From JAFAMS01 sp963715815 (GTDB lineage: Bacteria > Vulcanimicrobiota > Vulcanimicrobiia > Vulcanimicrobiales > Vulcanimicrobiaceae), in assembly GCA_963715815.1 (NCBI GenBank), contig OY970278.1, forward strand, positions 1,054,001 to 1,118,000: a stretch of DNA of 64,000 nt, read 5' to 3'. Shown piece by piece: positions 24,846 through 33,309 of the stretch. The translations under genes were made by a program, and so were the position numbers. How positions within the stretch are numbered: position 1 is the stretch's first letter; every line of letters begins with the position of its first letter. A model generated the notes under the pieces. That model saw only the letters and a list, made by a program, of their open reading frames with translations, was not told the DNA's origin and did no database searches.

Positions 24846-27524
24846 ATGGCCCTGCATATGAAATCGCTCGCCTGGCTCTGCATTTTGAGCTCGCTCGCAC
24901 TGATGCTCGTGGCACTCGCGCCCTCGCATGCGCCGCAGAAGCTTGCAGCTACGACGGTCACGCGCGCAACGCTCAAGAACGGTTTGCAAATCGTCGTTTT
25001 GCGCGATCCGCTTGCGCCCGTCGTCTCGATGATGATGAACTACGAGGCCGGCGGCAACGAAGAATCGATCACCGGACTCGCCCACGCGCAAGAACACATG
25101 ATGTTCCGCGGCAGCAAGAGCGTCTCGGCCGCGCAGTTCGCGGAAGTGACGGCGCTTCTCGGCGGCAGCTTCGATGCGGACACGCAAAATCAGGTCACGC
25201 AATTCTTTTTCACAGTTCCTGAACAAGGTCTCGATGCGGCATTGCATCTCGAGGCGTCGCGTGCGCAAGGAATTCTCGATTCGCAGGCTCTGTGGGAAGA
25301 AGAGCGCGGTGCGATCGAACAGGAGGTGCAGCGCGACAATAGCTCGGCCGGATATCGGCTCTACATCAAAGTGTTGAAGAACCTAATGGCTGGAACGCCA
25401 TATGCGGATCCCGGTCTCGGAACGATGGAAAGCTTCTCGCACCAGGTCAACGGCGCGCAACTCAAAGCGTTTTACGATAAGTGGTATCACCCCAATAACG
25501 CGATTCTCGTCATCGCAGGCGATGTCGATCCCAAAGCCACGATCGCAAAAGTGCAATCGCTGTTCGGCTCGATTCCGGCAAAGGCGCTCCCTGCGCGCAA
25601 GCCTGTGAACCTCGGGCCTTTGAATCCGCAAACGTTCACCGATACGAGCTCCGATCCGGAGACAAGCGTGTTCGTCGGATATCGCTTCCCGGGTTTCGAT
25701 AGCCCCGACTACGCGGCGTCGCAGGTGCTGCTCGACGTGCTGAACAGCCGGCGAGGCGCGCTGCTTCAACTTGTCGTCGACGGCAAGGCCTTTGACGCCG
25801 GTGCACAGGGACAGACGTACACGAAAGCCGCAATGGCGCTGGTCGAGGTCGACGTCGCGCCGACCAAGTCGCCGCAAACAGCGCTCGCAGAATTGCGCGG
25901 CGTCATCGACGGATACCGCAAGAACGGTTTCCCCGCGGATCTGGTAGCGGCGGCGAAGCTTCGCGAAGCCGCGCAGGACCAGTTCACCGCCAATTCGATC
26001 TCAGGGCTCGCGCAAGAATGGAGTCAAGCGCTCGCAGTCGAGCACCGTTCGCCAGACGTCGATCTCGCTGCAATCGAACGCGTGACGCCGGCTGACGTCG
26101 ATCGAGTCGCGCAACGCTACTTGAGCGTCGAGCCGACGATCGCATACGCGGTGCCAAAGAACAACGGTGAGGTCGGAAGCGGCTCGAGAGGCAAAGCGCC
26201 CGAGAACAACACGATTGTTCCCTCACATCAGGAACCGTTGCCGTCGTGGGCGGCGTCGCTGCTTACGCAATTGCGCGTACCCCACGATACGACGAATCCG
26301 ACGATCAGCGTGCTGCCGAACGGTTTGCGGTTAGTCGTTCAACCCGAACCGTTGACGCACACGGTCGTCGTGCGCGGTGCAATTCGTACGTCGCCGACGA
26401 TGGAAGAGAAGGCCGGGAAAGACGGCGTTGCATCGCTCGCCTCGACATTGCTCGACTACGGCACAACGACATACGACCGCCTGGCATATCAGCGCGAGCT
26501 CGACAAGATTGCGGCTGACGTTTCGACCGGCACCGGCTTTGGCGTCGATGTGACGACATCAGGTTTCGATCGCGGCGTTCAACTGCTCGCAGATGCCGAG
26601 CTGCATCCGGCGATGCGCGACGCCGATTTTCAAATTGCCAAGCAGCAAGAGTATCAAGAAGTCTTGGGCGACGAGCATAGCCCCGATCATCTGACGCGCC
26701 TCTCGTTGATCAACGCACTCTATCCCGAGAACGACCCGACCCGCCGGCACGCGACGCCCGAAAGCGTGAAAGCCTTGACGCTCGATGACGTCCACGACTG
26801 GTACGACACGGCTTACCGTCCCGATCTCGCGACGATCGTCGTGATCGGTGATGTGACGCCCGCGCAAGCACGCGCAGTGGTGGAGAAGTGGTTCGGCGGC
26901 TGGCAAGCCCATGGACCGATGCCCAATTTGTATCCAAGCGCTGCGCCGAATAATGCCGCGGCAAGCATTACCGTCCCGGCTACGGGTCGCGTGCAAGATA
27001 CCGTCATACTCTCGCAAACCTTGAGTCTCAAGCGCGAGGATCCGGACGTTCCCGCGCTGCGCGTTGCGAACGCGGCGCTCAGCGGCGGCTTCTACGCATC
27101 GATCCTCTTCCGCGACCTGCGTGAGAAGACGGGCTACGTCTACTCGATCAACAGCGACTTCGACCTCGGCCGCACGCGCTCGGCCTTCAGCGTCGTCTAT
27201 GGTGCCTCGCCGGAGAACGTCTCGAAGGCGAACGTGCTGATCCAAACAGATTTGAAAGGTATGCAATCGACGCCGCTGTCTGCGAATCGCTTGCAAGTAG
27301 CGAAAGCGCTGCTTCTCGGGCAGCTCGCGACGCAGGACGAGAGCTACAGCGAGATCGCGGGCCGCTTCCTGGCCGATTCGCGCGACGGTTTGCCGTTCGA
27401 TGAAGACACGCGCGAGGCGCGCGCCGAGCTTGCGACCACGCCGCTGCAGGTGCAAAACGCGATGGCCCACTGGATCCGTCCCGACGGGTTCGCACAAGTT
27501 GTCGAGGGACCGGCGCCGCAGTAG
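24846..27524 (+). CDS. M16 family zinc peptidase, two-module
   Basis: 892 residues. A signal sequence (AWLCILSSLALMLVALAPSHA) is followed by two insulinase-type modules. The first carries HxxEH as His80-Ala-Gln-Glu83-His84 and the distal ligand Glu160 in RGAIEQEV. The second module (from about 480) keeps the fold (with NGLRLVVQPEPLTHTVVVRG) but has no HxxEH, the usual active/inactive arrangement of periplasmic M16B enzymes. Degrades peptides in the periplasm. An ATG five codons in is an alternative start. Lies just before the RND gene. Confidence 0.92.
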   Translation: MALHMKSLAWLCILSSLALMLVALAPSHAPQKLAATTVTRATLKNGLQIVVLRDPLAPVVSMMMNYEAGGNEESITGLAHAQEHMMFRGSKSVSAAQFAEVTALLGGSFDADTQNQVTQFFFTVPEQGLDAALHLEASRAQGILDSQALWEEERGAIEQEVQRDNSSAGYRLYIKVLKNLMAGTPYADPGLGTMESFSHQVNGAQLKAFYDKWYHPNNAILVIAGDVDPKATIAKVQSLFGSIPAKALPARKPVNLGPLNPQTFTDTSSDPETSVFVGYRFPGFDSPDYAASQVLLDVLNSRRGALLQLVVDGKAFDAGAQGQTYTKAAMALVEVDVAPTKSPQTALAELRGVIDGYRKNGFPADLVAAAKLREAAQDQFTANSISGLAQEWSQALAVEHRSPDVDLAAIERVTPADVDRVAQRYLSVEPTIAYAVPKNNGEVGSGSRGKAPENNTIVPSHQEPLPSWAASLLTQLRVPHDTTNPTISVLPNGLRLVVQPEPLTHTVVVRGAIRTSPTMEEKAGKDGVASLASTLLDYGTTTYDRLAYQRELDKIAADVSTGTGFGVDVTTSGFDRGVQLLADAELHPAMRDADFQIAKQQEYQEVLGDEHSPDHLTRLSLINALYPENDPTRRHATPESVKALTLDDVHDWYDTAYRPDLATIVVIGDVTPAQARAVVEKWFGGWQAHGPMPNLYPSAAPNNAAASITVPATGRVQDTVILSQTLSLKREDPDVPALRVANAALSGGFYASILFRDLREKTGYVYSINSDFDLGRTRSAFSVVYGASPENVSKANVLIQTDLKGMQSTPLSANRLQVAKALLLGQLATQDESYSEIAGRFLADSRDGLPFDEDTREARAELATTPLQVQNAMAHWIRPDGFAQVVEGPAPQ

Positions 27525-27575
27525 CAACCTTTTTTTGAAACCTGCGGTCGGTGCGGACCGTAAGGAATCCTGAGA

Positions 27576-30500
27576 ATGCAGTTCTTCCTCCGGCGACCCA
27601 TCTTTGCCGCGGTGTGTTCCCTGACGATTTTAATCGCGGGCGCCATTGCAATCCCCACGTTGCCCGTCGCGCAGTATCCCAATATTGCGCCGCCGGTCGT
27701 GACCGTCACGGCAAGCTACATCGGCGCGAGCCCGCAGGCCGTCGAGTCCTCCGTAACGACGCCGCTGGAACAGGCGATCAACGGCGTCGAGGGCATCCGT
27801 TACATCTCCTCACAGAGCACGCAGGGCACGTCCTCGATCACGGTTACCTTCGATCTCGGCCGCAATCTGGATATCGCCGCCGCCGACGTGCAGAACGTTG
27901 CGCAGTCCGCGCTCGGACAGTTGCCGGCCGTCGTGCAACAGACGGGTCTCACCGTCGGCAAGAATTCCGGATCGTTCGTGATGGCGCTCGGGTTACAATC
28001 GAACAGCAACCAGTACGATTCGCAGTTTCTCAGTAACTACGCCGAGCTGAACGTGGTGAACGATCTCAAGCGCGTTCCCGGCGTCTCCGATGTGATCATT
28101 TTCGGTCAACGCCGTTACGCGATGCGCGTTTGGCTGAATCCGGTTGCGTTGAGCTCGCAAGGTCTGGCCGTTACCGACGTTCTCAATGCGGTGTCGGAGC
28201 AAAACGTTCAGGTCGCCGCCGGAAGCATCGGTGATGCGCCCGAGTCCTCGAGCCAACCATATACGATGACGGTAAACGCAGTTGGACAGCTCGGCGATCC
28301 CAAGCAGTTCGGGAACATCATCGTGCGCGCCGATCCGAATGGCGGTTTCACGAAGCTCAGCGACGTCGCGCGGATCGAGCTTGGAGCCGAAGACTACTCG
28401 TCCTTCGTGCGTTTCGACGGCAACGATAACGTCGTCGGTTTGGGCGTGATTCAGCTCCCGACCGCGAACGCACTTTCAGTCTCGCAGGGCGTCAAGGCGC
28501 GGCTCGATCAACTGCAAAAATCGTTCCCGCCCGGCGTGAAGTATTCGGTCGCCTTCGATAGCACGACGTTCGTGCAAGCCTCGATGAAGGAAGTCATCAC
28601 CACGCTGTTCGTGGCGATCATCCTCGTCATCTTGGTCATCTATCTCTTCTTGCAGGATCCGGCAGCAACGCTCATTCCGAGCGCGGTCATTCCGGTTTCA
28701 TTGGTTGGCGCATTTTTCGTGATGGCGATGTTCGGCTTCACGATCAACACGATCACGCTCTTCGGTCTTACTCTGGCAACCGGTCTCGTCGTTGACGACG
28801 CGATCGTCGTCATCGAGAATATCGCGCGTTACGGACAAGAACACAATATTCGCGGAATCGAGGGCGCCAGCGCGGCAATGCACGAGGTGCAGAGCGCCGT
28901 CGTCGCCTCGTCCCTCGTGCTGCTCGCCGTTTTCGTCCCTGTCTCGTTCTTCCCGGGCACGACCGGCCAAGTTTACAAGCAGTTCGCCTTAACGATTGCC
29001 GCGTCGATTACGATCTCGCTGTTCGTTGCGCTGACGTTGACACCGACGCTTTCTGCGATGCTGCTCAAACATTCGCCGGATGCGACGACGGGTTTCTTCG
29101 GTTGGTTCAACCGGCAATTCGGAAGATTTAAGAGTACCTACGCCCGCATTCTGCCTGGGTTGTTCCGCGCGCGCTGGCTCGTGCTCGGCATCTTTGCGCT
29201 TGCGCTCATATACACGGGAATACTCTTCAAGACGACGCCGACGGGCTTCATTCCCGGCGAGGATCAGGGATACTTCATCGTCCTCATCCAGGCGCCCGAA
29301 GGAACGTCGCTTTCCGGTGAACGCAGGATCGCGCTCAAAGCCGAAAAGATCATCCGCGCTAATCCTGATGTTGCGGATGTTTTCGACGTCGGCGGATTTA
29401 GCTTCGCCGGTAACAGTCCTGGCCGCGGCGTCATGTTCGTTTTGCTCAAGCCCTGGGATCAGCGGCCTGGATTCTTCCACTCGGTTACGGGTGTTCTGTA
29501 CGGTCCAGGCGGTGTACAAGGACAGTTCTCATCGAAGATACCCGAAGCGCAGATTTTCGGCTTCAATCCACCTGCGATCAACGGCGTAGGAAGCATCGGT
29601 GGATTCACCTTTGAGCTCGAGGATCGCGGCGACATCGGTTTCCCCGCGATGATGCAAACGGTGTACGGATACGAAGGACTTGCCAATCAACCGGGTGGCC
29701 CGACCTCGCAGGTCTTCTCGCAGTTCCGCGACGACGCGCCGCAACTTCAAATCAACGTTGACCGCAATAAGGCGAAGTCGGTCGGCGTCTCGCTCAACGA
29801 TCTCTTCGGTACGTTGCAGACCGAGCTGGGATCGGATTACGTCAACAACTTCACGTACTTGAACCGGGCATATCGCGTCTTCGTACAAGCAGATGCACCC
29901 TACCGTAGTCGAATTTCCAATCTCCAGAGTCTGTTCGTTCGCTCGGCGACCGGCGGCGTAATTCCACTGAGCGCGCTCGTCAACGTTCAGCAAATCAAGG
30001 GTCCGCCGACAATCACGCATTACAACCTGTATCGCTCGATCGAAATTGACGGAAACGCGGCGGATGGTCACGGAACCGGCGAAGCGATCGAGCGCATGCA
30101 GCAGATCGCAAAGCAGATCGATCCGCCGGGCGTCAGCTACGAGTGGTCGGGGTTGTCGCTCGAAGAAATCCAGGCGGGTGCGCAGGCCGCGCTGATCTTC
30201 CTGCTGGGGCTTGTCTTCGTCTATCTTGTGCTGTGCGCACAGTACGAATCGTTCATCGATCCGCTCATCGTCATCTTGGCGGTACCTGCCGCATTGCTCG
30301 GGGCGCTGGTGTTCATCAACTTCAGGCTATTCTTAGGGCACTTGCCAATGCCGTGGGCCATCATCGGCTTCATCACCCGAATGGCGAACGGTAACCTCAC
30401 GCAAGACGCCTACGCGCAAGTTGGCTACGTGATGTTGATCGGACTCGCGAGCAAGAGCGCGATTCTGATTGTCGAGTTCGCGAATCAACAGCTGAAGGCG

Positions 30501-30791
30501 GGAGCGACGATCGTTGAAGCCGCGTTCCGTGCGGCGCAGACGAGATTGCGTCCGATCCTCATGACGTCGATCGCATTTATTATTGCAATCTTCCCGCTCG
30601 TCGTCGCGACCGGAGCCGGCAGCGGTGCCCGTCAGGCGCTTGGCACGGCGATCTTCGGCGGAATGCTGATCTCGACGTTCCTCAACCTGGTGATCACACC
30701 GGTGCTCTACGTCGTGATCAAGGGTCTCGAATTGCGCGGCCACGATCGGCTGACACCGAAGGTCGCCGGAGAGGGCCCAAGCCCGGCCTGA
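27576..30791 (+). CDS. RND (HAE1/AcrB-type) inner-membrane efflux transporter
   Basis: 1071 residues, full AcrB architecture: TM1 then the porter segment YPNIAPPVVTVTASYIGASP, the central TM block with proton-relay GLVVDDAIVVIENI (two adjacent Asp), second periplasmic loop, and C-terminal TM block ending in LASKSAILIVEFANQ and FGGMLISTFLNLVITPVLYV. Proton-driven drug or lipid export. Unusually, no periplasmic adaptor or TolC gene is adjacent; these must be encoded elsewhere. AAGGA lies 10 bases before the ATG. Confidence 0.94.
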   Translation: MQFFLRRPIFAAVCSLTILIAGAIAIPTLPVAQYPNIAPPVVTVTASYIGASPQAVESSVTTPLEQAINGVEGIRYISSQSTQGTSSITVTFDLGRNLDIAAADVQNVAQSALGQLPAVVQQTGLTVGKNSGSFVMALGLQSNSNQYDSQFLSNYAELNVVNDLKRVPGVSDVIIFGQRRYAMRVWLNPVALSSQGLAVTDVLNAVSEQNVQVAAGSIGDAPESSSQPYTMTVNAVGQLGDPKQFGNIIVRADPNGGFTKLSDVARIELGAEDYSSFVRFDGNDNVVGLGVIQLPTANALSVSQGVKARLDQLQKSFPPGVKYSVAFDSTTFVQASMKEVITTLFVAIILVILVIYLFLQDPAATLIPSAVIPVSLVGAFFVMAMFGFTINTITLFGLTLATGLVVDDAIVVIENIARYGQEHNIRGIEGASAAMHEVQSAVVASSLVLLAVFVPVSFFPGTTGQVYKQFALTIAASITISLFVALTLTPTLSAMLLKHSPDATTGFFGWFNRQFGRFKSTYARILPGLFRARWLVLGIFALALIYTGILFKTTPTGFIPGEDQGYFIVLIQAPEGTSLSGERRIALKAEKIIRANPDVADVFDVGGFSFAGNSPGRGVMFVLLKPWDQRPGFFHSVTGVLYGPGGVQGQFSSKIPEAQIFGFNPPAINGVGSIGGFTFELEDRGDIGFPAMMQTVYGYEGLANQPGGPTSQVFSQFRDDAPQLQINVDRNKAKSVGVSLNDLFGTLQTELGSDYVNNFTYLNRAYRVFVQADAPYRSRISNLQSLFVRSATGGVIPLSALVNVQQIKGPPTITHYNLYRSIEIDGNAADGHGTGEAIERMQQIAKQIDPPGVSYEWSGLSLEEIQAGAQAALIFLLGLVFVYLVLCAQYESFIDPLIVILAVPAALLGALVFINFRLFLGHLPMPWAIIGFITRMANGNLTQDAYAQVGYVMLIGLASKSAILIVEFANQQLKAGATIVEAAFRAAQTRLRPILMTSIAFIIAIFPLVVATGAGSGARQALGTAIFGGMLISTFLNLVITPVLYVVIKGLELRGHDRLTPKVAGEGPSPA

Positions 30792-30805
30792 GCGAAATCT
30801 GTTGT

Positions 30806-30836
30806 ACGTCGCTGCGGTATTAGGACGCAGCGGCGT
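30806..30836 (+). terminator. Candidate terminator hairpin after the RND gene
   Basis: Arms ACGTCGCTGCG (30806-30816) and CGCAGCGGCGT (30826-30836) pair over 11 bases with one G-T wobble and a 9-base loop. No T tract follows (GCTTACCCCC), so Rho-independent activity is uncertain. The 313 bases between the RND stop and the HAD start otherwise hold only the small membrane ORF at 30938. Confidence 0.4.
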
Positions 30837-30937
30837 GCTTACCCCCTTCAAGGCTCCCAGACTTCGCTAGCGTATTCTTGCGAGAGTAAAGGGAAGGTAA
30901 ACGTGAAGAAGGGGATCAGAGTTGCTGGCGACGCGCT

Positions 30938-31123
30938 TTGGTAGATAGACGCCGCCTCAATTTAGCAATCGGCGCGACAGTTGCGTTTGCGATCGTCGCG
31001 GTCATGGACGTCTTTCGATGGACGAGGTCGCATAAGCAAGAGGATCTGTTGGCGGCCGTCGCCTTCACGTTCCTGACGCTGCTGTGGGCGATGATCTGTA
31101 GGCGTTGGAGCCGGAAGCTCTGA
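30938..31123 (+). CDS. Possible small two-segment membrane protein
   Basis: 61 residues from a TTG, with two hydrophobic segments (LAIGATVAFAIVAVMDVF and LLAAVAFTFLTLLWAMICRRW) separated by a charged loop RWTRSHKQED. The composition is that of a real small membrane protein, and its end overlaps the TTG of the HAD gene by 19 bases, as in other coupled pairs here. No ribosome site is clear and no family is recognised. Confidence 0.4.
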   Translation: MVDRRRLNLAIGATVAFAIVAVMDVFRWTRSHKQEDLLAAVAFTFLTLLWAMICRRWSRKL

Positions 31124-31794
31124 TAGAAGCCGTCATCTTCGACATGGACGGAGTGCTGCTCGATAGCGAGCAGATTTGGGACAAAGCTCGCGAGCAGTAC
31201 GTGAAAGACGCCGGCGGGCGCTGGATCGCGAGCGCGCAGACCGACATGATGGGCATGAGCTCGACCGAGTGGTCGCAGTACATGCACGCCACTCTGAGCG
31301 TTCCACGTCCCGCGCAACAGATCAATGCGGATGTGATCGACTTGATCGAGGAGATCTACAGGCGCGACGGATTTCCGATCATCGACGGCGCCGTCGATGC
31401 GGTTGAACGAATCGCTGCGAAATGGCCGCTTGGACTTGCATCGAGCTCGAATCGGCCGATCATCGATCTCGTCATGTCGTCGACGCCGTTCGGGCCGTTC
31501 TTCAAAGTTACGGTTTCGTCAGAAGAAGTTGCGCGCGGCAAACCTAATCCTGACGTCTACTTGAAAGCAGTCGCGCTTCTCGGAGTGCGCCCTGAACGCT
31601 GCGCGGGCGTCGAGGACTCACACAACGGCATCCTCGCACTTCGCAACGCCGGCATGCGCGCAATCGCAATTCCGAATCCGCACTATCCCCCGCACAAAGT
31701 CGCGCTCCGCGCCGCCACCGTCGTCATCGCGACAATCGAACAACTGACACCCGACGTCATCGAACACGGCATCGTCACTTCCCCGCAAGCATAG
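31105..31794 (+). CDS. HAD-superfamily phosphatase, beta-phosphoglucomutase-like
   Basis: 229 residues. Motif I FDMDGVLLDSE at the N-terminus with a four-helix cap, motif II LGLASSSNRP, motif III Lys in RGKPNPDVYLKA and motif IV VEDSHNGILALRNAG. Belongs to the subfamily of sugar-phosphate phosphatases and beta-phosphoglucomutase; the substrate cannot be read. Start is TTG at 31105, nine residues ahead of the first strand. Confidence 0.9.
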   Translation: MEPEALIEAVIFDMDGVLLDSEQIWDKAREQYVKDAGGRWIASAQTDMMGMSSTEWSQYMHATLSVPRPAQQINADVIDLIEEIYRRDGFPIIDGAVDAVERIAAKWPLGLASSSNRPIIDLVMSSTPFGPFFKVTVSSEEVARGKPNPDVYLKAVALLGVRPERCAGVEDSHNGILALRNAGMRAIAIPNPHYPPHKVALRAATVVIATIEQLTPDVIEHGIVTSPQA

Positions 31795-31798
31795 CCGC

Positions 31799-31846
31799 GG
31801 CATTGCCGGGCGCACGTAGGCGCGCGGGCATTACCGGGCGCACGTA
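31799..31846. repeat. Two direct copies of a 20-base unit
   Basis: GGCATTGCCGGGCGCACGTA (31799-31818) and GGCATTACCGGGCGCACGTA (31827-31846) differ at one base and are 28 bases apart. The second marks the left end of the inverted-repeat element; the first may be a relic of another end. Confidence 0.75.
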
Positions 31847-31928
31847 CGATTGCAGCTGGCTGCCAATGACGCGCAAAGGGCCGCCGCAAAGCATAATTGC
31901 GCCTTCGTCAGCGTAGCGCGTGCCACTG

Positions 31929-32040
31929 GTGTCATCCTGAGCGTAGCGCTCCGCAGGAGCGCGAAGTCGAAGGAGCGCGCGACAATGTTTGCCGATCGCG
32001 CAACAATCCCAAAGGGTCGCGGGCATCGATCGTGCCCTCG
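31929..32040. repeat. Dispersed repeat, copy C (long form)
   Basis: The first 46 bases, beginning GTGTCATCCTGAGCG, are identical to copy E at 55349. They contain a perfect hairpin GCGCTCC-GCA-GGAGCGC (31946-31962). Similarity continues for about 65 more bases (GCGCAACAATC and CGATCGTGCCCTCG shared). Confidence 0.8.
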
Positions 32041-32078
32041 GCCTTGTTGCATCGTTTCGCTGCCCGAATCATCGGAAC

Positions 32079-32126
32079 GGTCCCTCGACTACGGTGTACT
32101 GCGTGCACCTACGCTCGGGATGACAA
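32079..32126. repeat. Dispersed repeat, copy C2
   Basis: Starts GGTCCCTCGACTACGG and ends ACGCTCGGGATGACAA, matching the reverse complement of copy B at both ends, with a different centre. Lies inside the MITE-like element. Confidence 0.65.
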
Positions 32127-32200
32127 AGGGGGCGTAATGCTCGCGAGAGGCGGCCCTTTGCGCGCAATCACTCGCGTGCCGTAATCGATGTGCGCCCGGC

Positions 32201-33142
32201 TCACGTGCGAGCGGGCCTCCCCGCCCGAGACTTGGTAGTGCGATATGCGTCAATCCAGGCTTGAGTCGTAAGAATTTCACGACCTCGTGTGACGACGCGC
32301 AGGCGTCCACGTTGCGCGGCTTTGCGCAGGGCATCGAGACTTAGTCCGCGCGTTGCAAAAGACGCGAGCGGTTGCAGCGCGCCCGTATCCACGATTGCGG
32401 CTGTCAACCGCTCGAGATTCGTGCGTACAGCGCGTTCGAGAATATCAGCGAGCTTGGTGCGATCGCCCGCGTCGGCGGCGCTAAGCGCGCGCTTGTACGA
32501 ATCGACGAGTGCGTGCGATATCGTCGCGGGCGGATAGCCGAGTCGAGATAACAGCAAGTTGATGACGAGCCGCGCGACGCGCCCGTTGCCTTCGACAAAC
32601 GGACGGATGCGTTCCAGGCGCTCGTATGCAGCTGCGAGCCACGTGAAGAGCGCATCCTCGCGCTCTGGTCCGCTCCCGATTCGTTCGACGAGCGTCGACA
32701 TCTCGAACTCGATCAGCCAGTGCGGCGTCGTCACCATTCCTTCGCGCACCGCTGGCAGATTCGCGCGGCGCCATGCGGTTTTGCGCGCCGGACCGGGACG
32801 CGCAACGTCCATCGGTGCGGTGATCGTGACATGCAGCCCCTCGATCTCGGCGACCGAGATGAGCCAACGCGCCCCCGGGCGGACGCGATGCTCGCGGGCG
32901 ATATCGAGTGCTGCACGCGCGTAGCCCAGTACCAGAAGATGGTCGGGAAGACTGCCGGCAACGGTGACGTTGCGTTCGAGAAGCCGCCGGACAGCCAGCG
33001 GCGTGAGGTGGGCGCCGGCCAGAGCGCATGACGCGGCGATCTCATCGTAGATGAGGTCGCGCCGGACGCGCTCGAACCGCCGCGCCGTCGCGGCGTCGGG
33101 CGGACGAGCCTCAATTTCGGAGCGAAGTTCCTGAACCGTCAT
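32201..33142 (-). CDS. Fic-family protein with altered catalytic and inhibitory motifs
   Basis: 313 residues. The N-terminal helix that holds the inhibitory (S/T)xxxE(G/N) motif in class II Fic proteins reads S38-CAL-A42-G43: the inhibitory Glu is Ala. The Fic core HPFxxGNGRxxR reads RPFVEGNGRVARL with Arg180 (CGT) at the catalytic His (CAT/CAC); the anion-binding GNGR is intact. A C-terminal winged-helix-like region (LSLDALRKAAQRGRLRVVT) may bind DNA. Canonical AMP transfer should be lost, since the His is the base. A repeat-site operator overlaps the start codon, suggesting autoregulation. Either a decaying gene or a DNA/nucleotide-binding derivative. Confidence 0.87.
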   Translation of the reverse strand: MTVQELRSEIEARPPDAATARRFERVRRDLIYDEIAASCALAGAHLTPLAVRRLLERNVTVAGSLPDHLLVLGYARAALDIAREHRVRPGARWLISVAEIEGLHVTITAPMDVARPGPARKTAWRRANLPAVREGMVTTPHWLIEFEMSTLVERIGSGPEREDALFTWLAAAYERLERIRPFVEGNGRVARLVINLLLSRLGYPPATISHALVDSYKRALSAADAGDRTKLADILERAVRTNLERLTAAIVDTGALQPLASFATRGLSLDALRKAAQRGRLRVVTRGREILTTQAWIDAYRTTKSRAGRPART

Positions 33143-33179
33143 TGTCCTGTATTGTCCGATATTTGGTTAAGTGGACAAT
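33141..33179. promoter_or_regulatory. Operator-like repeats over the fic start
   Basis: ATTGTCC occurs at 33141-33147 and again at 33151-33157, exactly 10 bases apart (one helical turn), with the inverted GGACAAT at 33173-33179. The first copy overlaps the fic start codon. The second and third form a 7-base inverted repeat with 15 bases between. This fits a dimeric repressor site controlling fic, perhaps by the Fic protein itself. Confidence 0.55.
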
Positions 33180-33282
33180 TTTCCCCGGGCAATTGCGAGG
33201 CCGGCGCAAACGTGTTGGCATGGCACTTAGAATGATGGGCCGAGCGCAGGTGGGGCCCCCGTGCGAATCATGGGGGGCGCGC

Positions 33283-33301
33283 AGCCTGGGGCGGAGCGCC
33301 T
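33283..33301 (+). repeat. 19-base leader element upstream of metH
   Basis: AGCCTGGGGCGGAGCGCCT, identical to 39010-39028 upstream of livM. Here GGCGC (33276-33280) can pair with GCGCC at its end, followed by TTTT just before the metH ATG. GGAG inside it is the only Shine-Dalgarno-like sequence, at a long 13-base spacing. Confidence 0.6.
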
Positions 33302-33309
33302 TTTAAACG

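Larger units (their letters stand above)
31834..32199. mobile_element. MITE-like element with about 52-base imperfect inverted ends
   Basis: The left end (31834-31885) starts CCGGGCGCAC and ends CGCGCAAAGGGCCGCC. The right end (32149-32199) read in reverse complement starts and ends with the same two blocks: 10/10 and 16/16 identical, with partial matches (CGATT) between. The 366-bp unit encodes no transposase and carries two dispersed repeat copies. It fills the 406-bp gap between the HAD and fic genes and ends one base before the fic stop codon. No target duplication could be confirmed. An RNA or REP-type structural element is the alternative. Confidence 0.55.

Noticed and set aside
31775..32184. 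Open frames of 80-95 codons in the gap between the HAD and fic genes
   Set aside because: They translate the inverted ends and the dispersed repeats (both strands give a GGPLR-type peptide), so they reflect repeats and not genes.
33214..33230. TTGGCATGGCAC as a sigma-54 promoter before metH
   Set aside because: The -12 TTGC element is missing at the right spacing.
33200..33309. Possible SAM, SAH or cobalamin riboswitch upstream of metH
   Set aside because: No conserved core of these classes was seen; only the repeated 19-base element and a weak hairpin are present.
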